DNA from: Cylindrotheca closterium
Taxonomy: Eukaryota > Bacillariophyta > Bacillariophyceae > Bacillariales > Bacillariaceae
Assembly: GCA_933822405.4 (NCBI GenBank)
Contig: CAKOGP040001720.1
Location: forward strand, 1 to 23,107
Direction of reading: 5' to 3'
Length of the DNA: 23,107 nucleotides
Part shown: positions 9,601 to 18,600 of the stretch, piece after piece
How the letters are laid out: every line of letters begins with the position of its first letter
How positions within the stretch are numbered: position 1 is the stretch's first letter
Made by a program: the position numbers and the translations under genes
Notes under the pieces: generated by a model
The model's input: only the letters and a program-made list of their open reading frames with translations
The model's database searches: none
What the model was told of the DNA's origin: nothing

Positions 9601-11624
9601 ACACAGGAGTGGGCGGTGCAAACACAGGAGTGGATGCCGGAAACACAGGAGTGGGCGGCGAAAACGCAGGAGTGGAATCAGAAGATGAAGAGGATGAGGA
9701 AGCACGGGCACAAGCAGCCGCCGATGCGGACCTGAACGATCGAATCGACGCATTGGCAGAGGAAGTGCAACGCGACATACAGCAGAGAGAGCAACTTCTC
9801 CCAAACAATCAACAACAGATCGAGGTCGAAATGGATGCTGCATACGGCCCCAGAAATCACGGTAGAAACTTGCGCCCTAGGAAGAGGCCAACTACACATG
9901 GGGACCATCAAGTGATGATACACGTCCCACACCGAGACGAACCAGTCCCAGCATACCAAGAAATGATAGCACTCTTCAACCATGAGGTGTCATTCCTGAC
10001 AGAGCAAATGTCAGCGAAGAAAGGACTAAAGGTATTCGGAGACAAGGGAGCAGAAGCGGTAGTGGCCGAGATGCACCAAATCCACTATAGGAACGTCCTG
10101 TCACCAAAATTCGCGCACGAACTCACCAAGCAACAGAGAAGGGATGCGCTGAGATATTTGATGTTCCTGAAGGAGAAGCGATGCGGGAAAATAAAAGCTA
10201 GAGGTTGCGCTGATGGAAGGAGCCAGCGACTGTACACGCCAAAGGAAGATGCTTCAGCCCCTACAGTGAGAACCGAATCATTCATCATCACATGCGCCAT
10301 TGATGCCAAAGAAGGGCGAAAGGTGATGACAATTGACATTCCCGGAGCCTTTATGCAGGCAGACATCGACGACGTTGTCCATGTGAAGTTTGAAGGCGAG
10401 ATAGCCAACCTGCTAACCAAGGTTGATCCGAGCTTGTATACAAAATACGTGGCGTATGAAGGAAAGAAGCCAGTGATCTACGCTCAGCTGAACAAGAACT
10501 TGTATGGGACCTTAAAAGGAGCCATTCAATGGTGGAAAAATCTTTCCGAGTTCCTCATTAATGAATTGGGATACGAAGCGAACCCATACGACAGCTGCGT
10601 GGTCAATAAGACAATCAACGGTAAACAGTGTACCATTATCTGGCATGTTGATGATTTGAAAATCTCACATGTCGAGCAAGAGGTACTTGATGATTTGGCC
10701 GACAAGCTAAGCGAACGGTATGGCAAGGAAGCGCCCCTCACTATCCAAAGAGGAGAAGTGCATGAATATCTTGGAGTTACAATTGATTTCAGCGAGAAAG
10801 GGAAGGTGAAGTTTTCGATGGACGACTATGTGGATCGTCTACTGGAAGAGGCACCAGAGGATATGAAGGGGGTAGCAACATCACCGGCCGCGAATCATTT
10901 ATTCCAAGTCAAGGACAAGCCTACGTTGCTAGATGACAAGAAGGCTGAACTCTACCACCACCTTACCGCCAAGCTGCTGTATCTATGCAAGCGAGTACGA
11001 GGAGACATCATGACCGCAGTGGCTTTCCTCACGACTAGAGTTTCGAGACCTGATGAGGACGACTATGCCAAGCTCGCGAGATGTATCAAGTACCTGAGAG
11101 CGACCAAATATATGCCTCTTACCATTGAATTGGGAGACGAATTCATCATGCAATGGTGGGTAGACGCGTCATTCGCAGTGCACAATGACATGAAGAGCCA
11201 CACCGGAGCAGTTTTAACCATGGGCAAGGGAGCCATCATTGCCATCTCTACCAAGCAAAAGATCAACACGGACAGCTCTACAGTGGCCGAACTAGTCGGG
11301 GTACATGATGCACTACCTATGATCATGTGGTCCAGATATTTCATCGCATCTCAAGGCCATACGGTGGTGGACAACGTTATTCACCAAGATAATCAAAGCG
11401 CCATCTTGCTCGAGAAGAATGGAAGGAAGCCATGCGGCCGCAAGACAAGGGCATTGGACGTCAGGTATTTCTCTATTACCGACAAGGTTGCCCAGAAGCT
11501 CATGACAATCAAACATTGCCCCACTGCAGAGATGTTGGGAGATTTTTTGACGAAACCTCTACAGGGAGCACTGTTCCGAAAGTTCAGAGATCTAATCATG
11601 AATTACTCAGGCCAATCCAACTGA
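6648..11624 (+). CDS. Copia-type Gag-Pol polyprotein (element A)
   Basis: The frame is open from 6612; residue numbers here count from 6648 (a GTG), giving 1,658 residues. The first in-frame ATG is codon 58, inside the conserved Gag region (KWEGEYKDFKRKQK...FFGLLMRQCTE), so the natural start is lost or lies elsewhere. Gag ends in an RGG-rich basic stretch (about 264-293) with no CCHC zinc knuckle. Protease has DTGS at 385-388. Integrase has GPNLGSLKGKT (562-572) and a D603, D660, E688 triad. An acidic Ser/Asp linker with two 23-residue repeats follows (about 847-1020). Reverse transcriptase carries RGCADGR, DIPGAFMQ and HVDD (1333-1336). RNase H has D1506, E1548, D1581 and D1632. No internal stop or frameshift is seen, so the enzymatic parts look functional. 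The enzymes would reverse-transcribe and integrate the element's RNA. Confidence 0.9.
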   Translation: MIVGLTGEFTLPSITEPADPSDPDNRVLFAKWEGEYKDFKRKQKDREANEGAFFGLLMRQCTEQFQNAAQEHHEWNKVQSNMDTMGLLRIFQHLTATGGATNVDPAMSKYQAQQRFYSCIQGSKMTNAEYYSRFMHHVNVVKYCKGALGASIAALEDACREAKVNSTLDEMKKLEAKVMEREMAMAFLMGADKKRYGNLIAQATNARLLHNGASTFPTTMAGALELLNNGQQLQITQSVVRTSDVGGGASFFTEGQPSDQNGAGRRENPRRNGTGGRGNGGRGGRGGRGRFERNQPEDHQDDHAHINNNDADTDNNNTGSGEYLNPLDNLADSSNDAEAFIASDAIDEDVTATELLFLQSDNMHAQLILKRHPTSGFPVTWLILDTGSTANIFCNRSLLRKIHKVKKGLRVRCNAGVVELNMKGFFGDYPEAVWFNPKGIANIFSFHNMNKHCNITYDNAATDRFIVDFKNEKIEFLPTDKGLYHMDLKDQLNSAWNFFETVKGQKAKHTKASVIRAAKARHIQNIIGRPGDRRFTDIVNNNLLRDCPVTSEDIKTATNIYGPNLGSLKGKTTSTTDGHVRTEIGAIPPHIKEHYSDITLAIDILFVNKMPFLVTISRHIKFGTVERLHNRQIPTIKRALQKVIALYSRRNFKVISILGDPEFEPLEQEFPNIQVDCCGADEHEPTIERFIRTIKDRVRSNYNMLPFRRIPKLILEYLIRNAVFWLNAFPALDGVSNNLSPRYIVTGRQVTMKHHVRTEFGAYVQTHEEHSNDMRSRTLGAICLGPTGAAQGSHYFMSVATGKRISRQHWTTLPMPTEVIDEVSQKGQQQGMPLTLTFADRHGRELIDDDDDIDDDHDSTYSYSSASDSEDDLSYDNDSHSDSDDSDDSDPGSDADYDDDSDDDDETTGNDYAAEAPPTGQPPATAGLPAGVIQPPHQVAVEPQQHQLQQHQPQFPQPPHQVAVEPQQHQLQQHQPQFPDENTGNTGVGGANTGVDAGNTGVGGENAGVESEDEEDEEARAQAAADADLNDRIDALAEEVQRDIQQREQLLPNNQQQIEVEMDAAYGPRNHGRNLRPRKRPTTHGDHQVMIHVPHRDEPVPAYQEMIALFNHEVSFLTEQMSAKKGLKVFGDKGAEAVVAEMHQIHYRNVLSPKFAHELTKQQRRDALRYLMFLKEKRCGKIKARGCADGRSQRLYTPKEDASAPTVRTESFIITCAIDAKEGRKVMTIDIPGAFMQADIDDVVHVKFEGEIANLLTKVDPSLYTKYVAYEGKKPVIYAQLNKNLYGTLKGAIQWWKNLSEFLINELGYEANPYDSCVVNKTINGKQCTIIWHVDDLKISHVEQEVLDDLADKLSERYGKEAPLTIQRGEVHEYLGVTIDFSEKGKVKFSMDDYVDRLLEEAPEDMKGVATSPAANHLFQVKDKPTLLDDKKAELYHHLTAKLLYLCKRVRGDIMTAVAFLTTRVSRPDEDDYAKLARCIKYLRATKYMPLTIELGDEFIMQWWVDASFAVHNDMKSHTGAVLTMGKGAIIAISTKQKINTDSSTVAELVGVHDALPMIMWSRYFIASQGHTVVDNVIHQDNQSAILLEKNGRKPCGRKTRALDVRYFSITDKVAQKLMTIKHCPTAEMLGDFLTKPLQGALFRKFRDLIMNYSGQSN
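9446..9583 (+). repeat. Perfect 69-bp tandem duplication in the integrase-RT linker of element A
   Basis: Copies at 9446-9514 and 9515-9583 are identical base for base. Each encodes 23 residues containing PPHQVAVEPQQHQ, rich in Gln and Pro. A degenerate NTGVGG-type repeat follows at about 9594-9675. It is in frame and lies in a disordered linker, so it should not harm the enzymes. Confidence 0.95.
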
Positions 11625-11743
11625 TGACTCGGGCCGCAGGAGTGCGTTGGAGCATGATGATCACGCCTCATGACTCATCAGTCACGAGTTGAAATCATGA
11701 CTGCAATGGATACGACCACTGATTCATCAGGTGGAGTGGAGAA

Positions 11744-11951
11744 TGTAATATACTGGATTAACGAGGAATATACGACAGTATATTCCCAAGTACAAATGTA
11801 CAAATGGAAAGTCTAAGAAATAGTAGTAAGTTCGGAAGACGAGAAGATCTGCAGTACATGCAATTCTCATTGTCTTCCGAAAATCAATAAAGACGAAAGT
11901 AATTTATAGCACACCTACGGTGCTTGATCTTATCTGTTCTTAGACTAGACA
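11744..11951 (+). repeat. Probable 3' LTR of element A (right border uncertain)
   Basis: It starts TGTAATATACTG directly after a polypurine tract. It contains a perfect hairpin GGAATATAC / GACA / GTATATTCC (11765-11786) and a long stem made of TTCGGAAGAC with GAGAA (11831-11845) pairing with TTCTC and GTCTTCCGAA (11864-11881, three bulged bases). A polyadenylation-like AATAAA follows at 11886-11891. No partner LTR exists upstream, so its borders cannot be proven by comparison. Confidence 0.5.
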
Positions 11952-12245
11952 GGGTAGTCACTTGACTGGTGCTACCGATCGGCATCCAAGGCGTTGTTCC
12001 AACGGGCAAAGTCGATCCGAAAGTAGGCAATGTAAATTTTAAAATATACAAGGTGATCTGAAAATAGGCAAAATAAATAACGAAATTTGAAAATAGACAA
12101 TCTGTCGTCGAAAGTAGGCAAAATAAATATCGAAATTTGAAAAGTAGGCAAAATAAATATCGAAATTTGAAACTAAACAATCTGCCTTGGAAGTAGGCAA
12201 AATAAATTTCGATCTAGGCAAATCGTTGGAGGTCTGGCCGGATGA
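11952..12245 (+). repeat. Array of degenerate GAAAGTAGGCAAA-like units, left part
   Basis: From about 12009 to 12232 the + strand repeats units of roughly 22-30 bp, such as GAAAGTAGGCAAAATAAAT and GAAAATAGGCAAAATAAAT, with drift. The same unit in the same orientation reappears at 14130-14180 and, beyond copia B, at 20747-20870. The first part (11952-12008) is unassigned. Confidence 0.75.
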
Positions 12246-13068
12246 CCAACGGTCTGTAGAGAGTACGTCAAATCAGCCTGGACCAGGGTCCAACCTGTGC
12301 CTGGTCCAAAGCATCGAAGCACGGTCATTCTTCAAGAGGAAGTGAGTGACGGCAGGTGCAAGAAGATCTATCGCTTCTACTACGAGGGGGACTCGAGGGA
12401 ACAAGAAAGAACGCTCATGTGGGCGAACTATCGCTACGTAACGATCATAAAAGAAGGCGACCACATGCTCCTTTTTGGAGGACCTGGTGAACCAATAGCC
12501 GAATATCGAGTGGCGTCATTCAAAGGCGCAAAGGATCTTAGTTGAGGATTTGAAGAAAGATGTTATTTAATTTGATGACGACAATAAGCTTTGGATTCAC
12601 GGTCATGCTAGGTCTTCAAGGCAAATGGCAATCAATCACAGCAATGCCGAAGTGATGGATAACTTTGATGATGAAAACATCTTCGCCCATTACTCTCTCG
12701 TATTCCTTCCAGAGACTGTACTATCTATCGATGGCCTCGATATGCACGAAGATGACCGTCGCCAGAAGATTCTTCCAATGGCACCCATCGGCGCTCTTAC
12801 TGAAGTTGCGCCTCCTCGTCAAACTGGGTACTTCAAGAACGATGATTACGTTCAATGGCAGGTGCTTCGTGGAGACGGTGAGGGCCTTCGCTTTGCGCAA
12901 ACAGCCATAAATGAAGTTCATGAATGCAACGAGAACAGGAGCACCAGAGCTGCAGACATGTTTTGGAATACACAGGTTGTAGATTCTAATAAACTAAGGG
13001 GGTTTAAATATTCATGCATGGGCGCTTTTGATAGTATTCTTTGTAAATACTTAGCTCCTTCACATTAG
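12246..13068 (+). pseudogene. Broken gene of unknown family
   Basis: Two open pieces in different phases seem to belong together. The first (open from 12246, ending at a TGA at 12543-12545) contains KKIYRFYYEGDS and MLLFGGPGEPIAEYRV but no early ATG. The second runs 12625-13068 (147 residues from its ATG) and is open upstream to a TAA near 12575; it contains FAHYSLVFLPETVLSIDG. The two phases overlap at AKDL / LVEDLKKDV, so one frameshift plus one stop would explain the split. I do not recognise the family. It converges with the transposase on the other strand and is enclosed with it by the same repeat array, so it could be a companion gene of the Harbinger element or a host gene caught in it. 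Confidence 0.4.
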
Positions 13069-13111
13069 GACAGACTCGAGTCATTAGCGTACGATGAGTT
13101 TGTAAGTTGAT

Positions 13112-14061
13112 CTAGAACTCTTGTCTATCTTCGTTATATCTATCTACAACATCTTCAATTAAAATATCGTAGAGTGGAATCTCCCCTTAGATGCGATATT
13201 GTGCCAGAACGCAACGAGCTTCAAACGCGTCCCTGAACTTTGTTTCGTTGTGACGGAAACGGGTATCCAAAATGTTGTTTTGCTTCAACAAATTGTTAAA
13301 GATTTCATGTCCCTTGAGTGCTCGGCTCTTGAAGAGCTTGGCTCCAGCATTATCGTGCGAGTTGCATGTACTGACGTTGTTAGGTTCACCATTGTAGCCT
13401 TTATCGCAAATGGCGGATTGTTTTCGTCGCTTGAGTTCCGCAAGCAGCCCTTCTTCCCTCAGCACAGTAATATCATTTGTCTCCGCTGGAAAGGGACCAC
13501 GGATCCACAACAGCCGATTGTCGACTAGCGAAATTCCCAATTCATAGTCGAGACCGGCTTTGTTGTATTTGTGGGAGTATAGTAGCGCGGACCTTGATGA
13601 CCCCGCTCCGGATGAGAGGGCTCATTGATCCAGCAGTGTATCCCATCCACCGACATCACCCATCTCTTACCCTTTAGAAAAGAGAATTTCTTCAACATCC
13701 GGATCTTCGCGATCGCAGCCCATGTTTTCGTCCTTGCCCAACCTGCTAAGAAATTGATCGTCGCCGACAGGTCCTCTTCTGTTGGGTACGTTCGAAGGTA
13801 GTAACGACCCATTAAAAAATACTTGAGATCTTCCTCTCCTCCTTTGATCTTTGCGTCTGCAATGTTGGTTAGTTGCATGTCAGTGTAGACCCAAACTGCA
13901 GTGCATGGAGAGACTCCAAAGTTGTGCTTGAAGCTGAAGGCATTCGTCTTCCCCTTGGCACGTTTGATTCGCCTCACAGTGTATCCCCTATGGCGAAGGG
14001 CAATATTCATCATCTCCGATGGAGTGAGGATGTGGTTGATGGGCGGCTCTTCATCCTCCAT
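13112..14061 (-). pseudogene. Harbinger/PIF-type DDE transposase, frameshifted
   Basis: The - strand frame starts at ATG 14061 and runs 178 residues with a typical Harbinger N-terminal part (NFGVSPCTAVW, LKYFLMGRYYL) and the first catalytic Asp in SVDGIHCWI (139). Near 13574 the phase changes by one base: the 13540-13187 frame continues with GISLVDNRLLWIRGPFPAE, the second Asp in CDKGYNGEP and the catalytic Glu in ALKGHEIFNN, followed by RFRH and FEARCVLAQYRI. A TAA (13189-13187) then interrupts; the same phase stays open as GEIPLYDI to a TAG at 13114-13112. The three catalytic residues are present but the protein cannot be made whole. The family (DDE_Tnp_4) cuts and pastes DNA elements with short terminal inverted repeats. 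I could not find those ends. Confidence 0.8.
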
Positions 14062-14129
14062 AATATATTAATAGCTCCTCCCAGTCTTAACAATTCAAAA
14101 AATCCAAAACTGTGCAACTTCAAAATGAA

Positions 14130-14181
14130 AGTAGGCAAACTCAAATCGTTGAATCGAAAGTAGTTCGAAAATAGGCAAACT
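14130..14181 (+). repeat. GAAAGTAGGCAAA-like array, part left of copia B
   Basis: Units such as GAAAGTAGGCAAACTC and GAAAATAGGCAAACT run up to the copia B insertion point. The array resumes directly after the element, with TGAATCG in the interrupted unit. Confidence 0.8.
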
Positions 14182-14471
14182 TGTTGGAATATTGAGCTCT
14201 CAGTATACGTACTGACGCACAGACGCCTTCACTACTCCGCTAGCTGGGACTCCAGTCACGACTGGAGATCAATGCTCTAGCTCTCTTCGAATTTCACTAG
14301 CTTTCTTAGAAATTCGATGCAGCAACTCTTTCCAAGTATTATCAAGTAGTGATAACCTCACAATTTTATTAATTCGATTATTTATCAACCAACTTCGTAT
14401 AAACTACCTTTATTGACTCAAAGCCCAATCCAGAGGCCTTGCTCCTGTGGAGCCGTCTCAGGATTTTAACA
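14182..14471 (+). repeat. 5' LTR of element B
   Basis: 290 bp, identical to the 3' LTR except T at 14206 (G at 20481). A TATAAA at 14398-14403 is a plausible core promoter. Four dyads are packed in the first 175 bp: CAGTA/TACTG (14201-14214), CTCCAGTC/GACTGGAG (14250-14267), TCGAATTTC/GAAATTCGA (14287-14317) and TTATCA/TGATAA (14339-14355). Confidence 0.96.
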
Positions 14472-14503
14472 CGCTCCCTCTGCGAGTCTAAAGGGCCCAT
14501 TGC

Positions 14504-15643
14504 ATGGTACAAAGTACTCGAAACGGCCCACTGAATCAAGATCCGTACATCCCTCGTCGCCGTCGAAGAAACAACCAAGTTCAGAACATGGCTGACAATC
14601 CTCCTCAGGGAGGCAACGACCCAGACCCAGAAGTTGTGGAGGAAAACCAACAACAACCTGCGCCAGCAGGCAATGCTGATGAAGCCGCGCAAGCCAATCA
14701 ACAAGGCGGACAACAGGCCAACCCTCCGGTTCCCGATCTCCTAAACAACCTGATCGCAGCAGCAGCCATCGCGGCAAACCCATTCAATCAACAAGGTCAA
14801 CAACAAGGTCAGCAACAAGGTCAACCGCAAGGCGGAACCAACAATGCTGCAAATCTACTAGGGCAGCTACTGGCTCATCCGCAAGGAATGCATCTACTAG
14901 GTCAGCTCATCGCAAATGCGACCAATCCGAGTGCGACCAATCCGACTACACATACTCCTCAGTATGGAGCTTTTCCATCGACTTCAGGAACTACTCCTAT
15001 CGACATTGGAACTTCCTACGGCATCAAACAGTACTCAAAGGCAGTCGATTCGCTCTACTCTAGTGGTGAAGACAAGTTTGATTTGCAACCAGCAAGACTA
15101 CTAAATTTTATCGAGAGAATCCAAACTAGATCCCTTGAGGCGGGATGGACCATCATCTTCCAGGTTCAAAACTCCACAAGAAACAACGCCACTGACGACT
15201 TCCTGCAACTCCATGGACAGATCTCTATTGACAATGTTCGACGCCATGAGCAAGCCTACCTTGTTCAAGCTGACAGTCGCAGCAAGCAAAGCTCTCTCCA
15301 CCTGCAGCTCTGCATCTACAAGTCGCTCACGGAATCTGCCCAAGCTAAGGTCTTACGGGACAAAAATCTCTTCACCATCAATGGAATGAGAGGCGGATTG
15401 GCTTATCTGAAGGTGGTCCTTCTGCGGACAACTCCCGCTAGCAACTCCAATGTGAATCACATCCGACGTCAACTTGCAAAACTTCCCGAGTATATGACCA
15501 AGGTTGGATCAAACGTTGAAAAGTTCAATCTTCACGTTTCCGAGCAACTTGAGAACCTTGCCCACTATGGGGAGGAGTCCAAGGATGTACTGATCCACCT
15601 GTTTGAAGGGTACCAACGAACCCAGGCTCATGCAGGACGCTGA
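14504..15643 (+). CDS. Gag protein of copia B (N-terminal and capsid part)
   Basis: 379 residues from a good ATG 32 bp after the LTR. The first about 100 residues are Gln/Pro/Asn-rich (repeats of QQGQ) and probably disordered. A hydrophobic helical segment LLNNLIAAAAIAANPF follows. The second half has the helical, charged character of a copia capsid, ending in NLAHYGEESKDVLIHLFEGY, a block common in diatom copia Gag proteins. The frame ends at TGA 15641-15643, while the expected basic nucleocapsid-like continuation lies in the +1 phase (open from before 15603 to 16085). Either a small indel has split gag, or the 41-nt overlap is used for +1 frameshifting; the first is more likely given the other lesions. 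Confidence 0.75.
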   Translation: MVQSTRNGPLNQDPYIPRRRRRNNQVQNMADNPPQGGNDPDPEVVEENQQQPAPAGNADEAAQANQQGGQQANPPVPDLLNNLIAAAAIAANPFNQQGQQQGQQQGQPQGGTNNAANLLGQLLAHPQGMHLLGQLIANATNPSATNPTTHTPQYGAFPSTSGTTPIDIGTSYGIKQYSKAVDSLYSSGEDKFDLQPARLLNFIERIQTRSLEAGWTIIFQVQNSTRNNATDDFLQLHGQISIDNVRRHEQAYLVQADSRSKQSSLHLQLCIYKSLTESAQAKVLRDKNLFTINGMRGGLAYLKVVLLRTTPASNSNVNHIRRQLAKLPEYMTKVGSNVEKFNLHVSEQLENLAHYGEESKDVLIHLFEGYQRTQAHAGR

Positions 15644-18600
15644 AAACTATTACAAGAATCGTGTTCGGGACCAAACCTGGAATCGCCCTGATGAAAATCA
15701 ACAAGCTATCCTCTCGCTGAAGGCCGAGTTCAAGCAAATCAAAAACTCCAAGAAGCCTGAAAGCGGAAAGAAGAAGGACAATGACAAGAAGTCCAGAGGT
15801 GGTAAGAATAAAGGCAAGGGCAAGAACAACAATAAGCAAAAATCTTCGAACGTACCTGCATGGAAGACCACTGCACCAAAAGCAGAAGACAAACTTAAAG
15901 CAAAGTATGTCGACGGTGACTCCAAGCCATGGTATTGGTGCGAAGCTCTCAAGAAATACTGCCGCCACACTCTGGATCAATGCAACCAAGACCAAAACAA
16001 AGACAACAAAAAGAACAAGATCAAGCTCAGAGCCGCCATGGCTGAGAATTACGCCCCGTCCGACTCCGATACCAATGAAGAATGAGAGCTCCTCGAGAGC
16101 ACTCAAGGGTGGATTGTTGTTTGGCCGTGGCTTTGGTGGGGTCTGCTGTCTCAGTGGATCGCTGGTTGGTGGAAACGCCTCCCGCTATACCTCCTTGCCA
16201 CAGCTGTAACACTTCGTGTTGTTCTTTTTGGATGGCCCCGTGATGACTCTGTGCCATACTATGTTCCCAAATCTCAAAGTTGGACACGGTATGCATGGAT
16301 GAGAAAGTGGGTCAGATACAGGTGGGTCCAACTAGCCAAGCAGTTTGGACTCACAGGAAGAAAATGGAATAAAGAGGTTAGGAAACGTACCTCCAAAAAC
16401 TTACGTACCCGAATTAAGCTCTACCGACAGCTCTGGACTCGCAAGTCTAGCTATCAGTGGCTGTCTTACAAGTGGATGTCTCGCATCCAACGCTCTCGAA
16501 TCCCACGAGATATTCAACGAGCACTCATTGCCAACTCAGTATTGGCACACCGCACTCAGTCAGAGGGAGGGACACACCATCCAGCTCGCTTTGACACCGA
16601 TTCATTGCCAATTGGCATCGACAACCGCTGCTCCTTCTGCATCTCCGACAAGGAATACCACTTCGAAGATCTGCGAAAAACACAGCACGTCATCAAGGGT
16701 TTTGGAAATCGAAAGACCATTGATGTCATGGCTGGAACACTGGTTTGGAAATGGTTAGATGATGACGGCAAGGAACACACATTCCGAATCCCAAATTCAT
16801 TCTATGTACCTTCAGGCAAGATGAGATTGCTGAGCCCACAGCATATCTCCCAAGTTCTCAAGAAACGAGGCCTTGGATAGTTCATTGAAACAACAGAAGG
16901 CAAGCTCTGTACACTGCAATGGGGAGACAAGTGTCAGTATTGCAAAACCATTGCAGTTGACCCAAAAACAAATGTTTTTACCTTTGATTTGGCACCAGGA
17001 TATGACAACTTCTACGCCTATTGTGCCCAATGTGCCAAAGCCAACCAGGAGGACGACCTCTTTGAAGAGGACCTTGAAGAACCTACAGCAATGGAGGCAA
17101 CAATGGTCAGTGATGACGAGCATGACAATGATGAACTCACGACACCAACTTCCCATCGAGAGGGAGAATCTGAACCATCGGAAGATGATCCCAAACCTCC
17201 AATGCGTGAAACACCAATGACTTTCGACCTCGATATGGACAAGAGCAAATGTTCAGCACCAATACACATTGAGGACAATGAGGAGGACACTCAAAAACAA
17301 AATCATGCAGCTGAGTTCCTCAAGTACCACCACAAGTTCAATCACTGTTCACCAGCCAAGATCCAAGCAATGGCAAAGAAAGGTGAGCTCCCAAAATACT
17401 TGGCAACATGCGATGTACCTGTATGCAGTGCTTGCCAATTTGGAAAGGCAACTAGAAGGCCGTGCACCAAGAACAAGAAGAATGGTCGCAAAGCAAAAAC
17501 TGCAACAAGACCAGGACAAGTGGTTAGTGTTGACATGATGGAAGCAGGAGTACCAGGTTTGATCCCACAGACATCTGGATTTCTTACCAAAGAAAGGTAC
17601 AGAGTTGCAACCGTTTATGTTGACCAATACTCCAACTTCAGCTATGTGCACTTCCAGAAGAGCACAACCGTGGACGAGACGCTGGTAGGCAAGGAAGCAT
17701 TTGAGCGACTTGCTGCAACCTACGGGATCCAAGTCCAACACTACCATGCAGACAACGGAACGTTTGCCGCCAAGGGGTGGATTGATGCGTGTTACCAGAA
17801 GAAGCAGTCCATAAGCTTTGCAGGGGTCAATGCACATCATCAGAACGGAAGAGCTGAAGCAAGGATCAAGCATATCCAGGACATGGCACGTACCTCGTTG
17901 ATTCATGCGACAAAGAGATGGCCCGAGGCGATCAATGCTCATCTGTGGCCCTTTGCAGTCCGCATGGCAAATCTCTCGATCAATGCAACACCATGGTTAG
18001 CAGATCTGAAGAAGCGCTCTCCAGAAGAGATGTTTTCAGGTTCCAAAGTGGATAATAATCCAAAGCATTGGCACCACTTTGGATGCCTGGTGTTTGTCTT
18101 GGACAAGAATATGCAGCAAGGCAGAAGACCTGCAGGAGGCAAATGGATGCCAAGGACCCAGGTCGGCATCTATTTGGGTCCATCACCGCAACACTCAAGA
18201 AGTATTGCGCTGGTTCTCAACCTCACGACAGGAAGAGTAGGACCAGAATTCCATGTATACATGGACTCCAAATTCCACTCCGTGAAAAACTCCACCCGCC
18301 AAGAGAGACCCGAAGTCAAATGGATGGAAGCGGCCTACTTCGTGGATGGACAGAAGAAGGGTGAGAAAAGAGGAGGAACTGATCGCAATGGTCAGAGGGA
18401 GGCAGCCCAGGCTGACACTCCAACGGTTCCACCGCAAGTCGGATTCAACTTACCTATTGAAGAAACAAGGAACCGGTCGATCCAAGATTCAGAGGGAGCT
18501 CCTCAACAATCTGAACTTCCGGATCACCCGTCCCCAGGGACACTCGAGCAAGAGCAGGCTCCGACAGGAGATGGCCAACCAGCTCCAGCTCCTGCCCCAG

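Larger units (their letters stand above)
6612..11951 (+). mobile_element. Ty1/copia LTR retrotransposon A (CoDi-like), apparently 5'-incomplete
   Basis: The element comprises one open Gag-Pol frame, an untranslated tail, a polypurine tract GGTGGAGTGGAGAA ending at 11743 and a probable 3' LTR from 11744. Order of domains is Gag, protease, integrase, reverse transcriptase, RNase H, which defines Ty1/copia. I cannot find a second LTR between the fucosyltransferase-like gene and gag, nor an ATG for gag, so the 5' end is probably truncated at or before 6612. The right border is uncertain: 11951 is chosen because LTRs usually end in CA and CTAGACA occurs there. Confidence 0.8.

Noticed and set aside
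9237..9843. - strand frames of 79-141 codons opposite the element A linker
   Set aside because: Low-complexity shadows of the acidic and Gln-rich repeats on the coding strand.
12009..12232. CRISPR-like array
   Set aside because: The units drift in length and sequence, lack fixed-size unique spacers and have no cas genes; the genome is eukaryotic.
16878..16880. Programmed readthrough of the TAG in copia B
   Set aside because: The next codon is TTC, which does not match known leaky contexts, and other lesions are present; a plain nonsense mutation is simpler.
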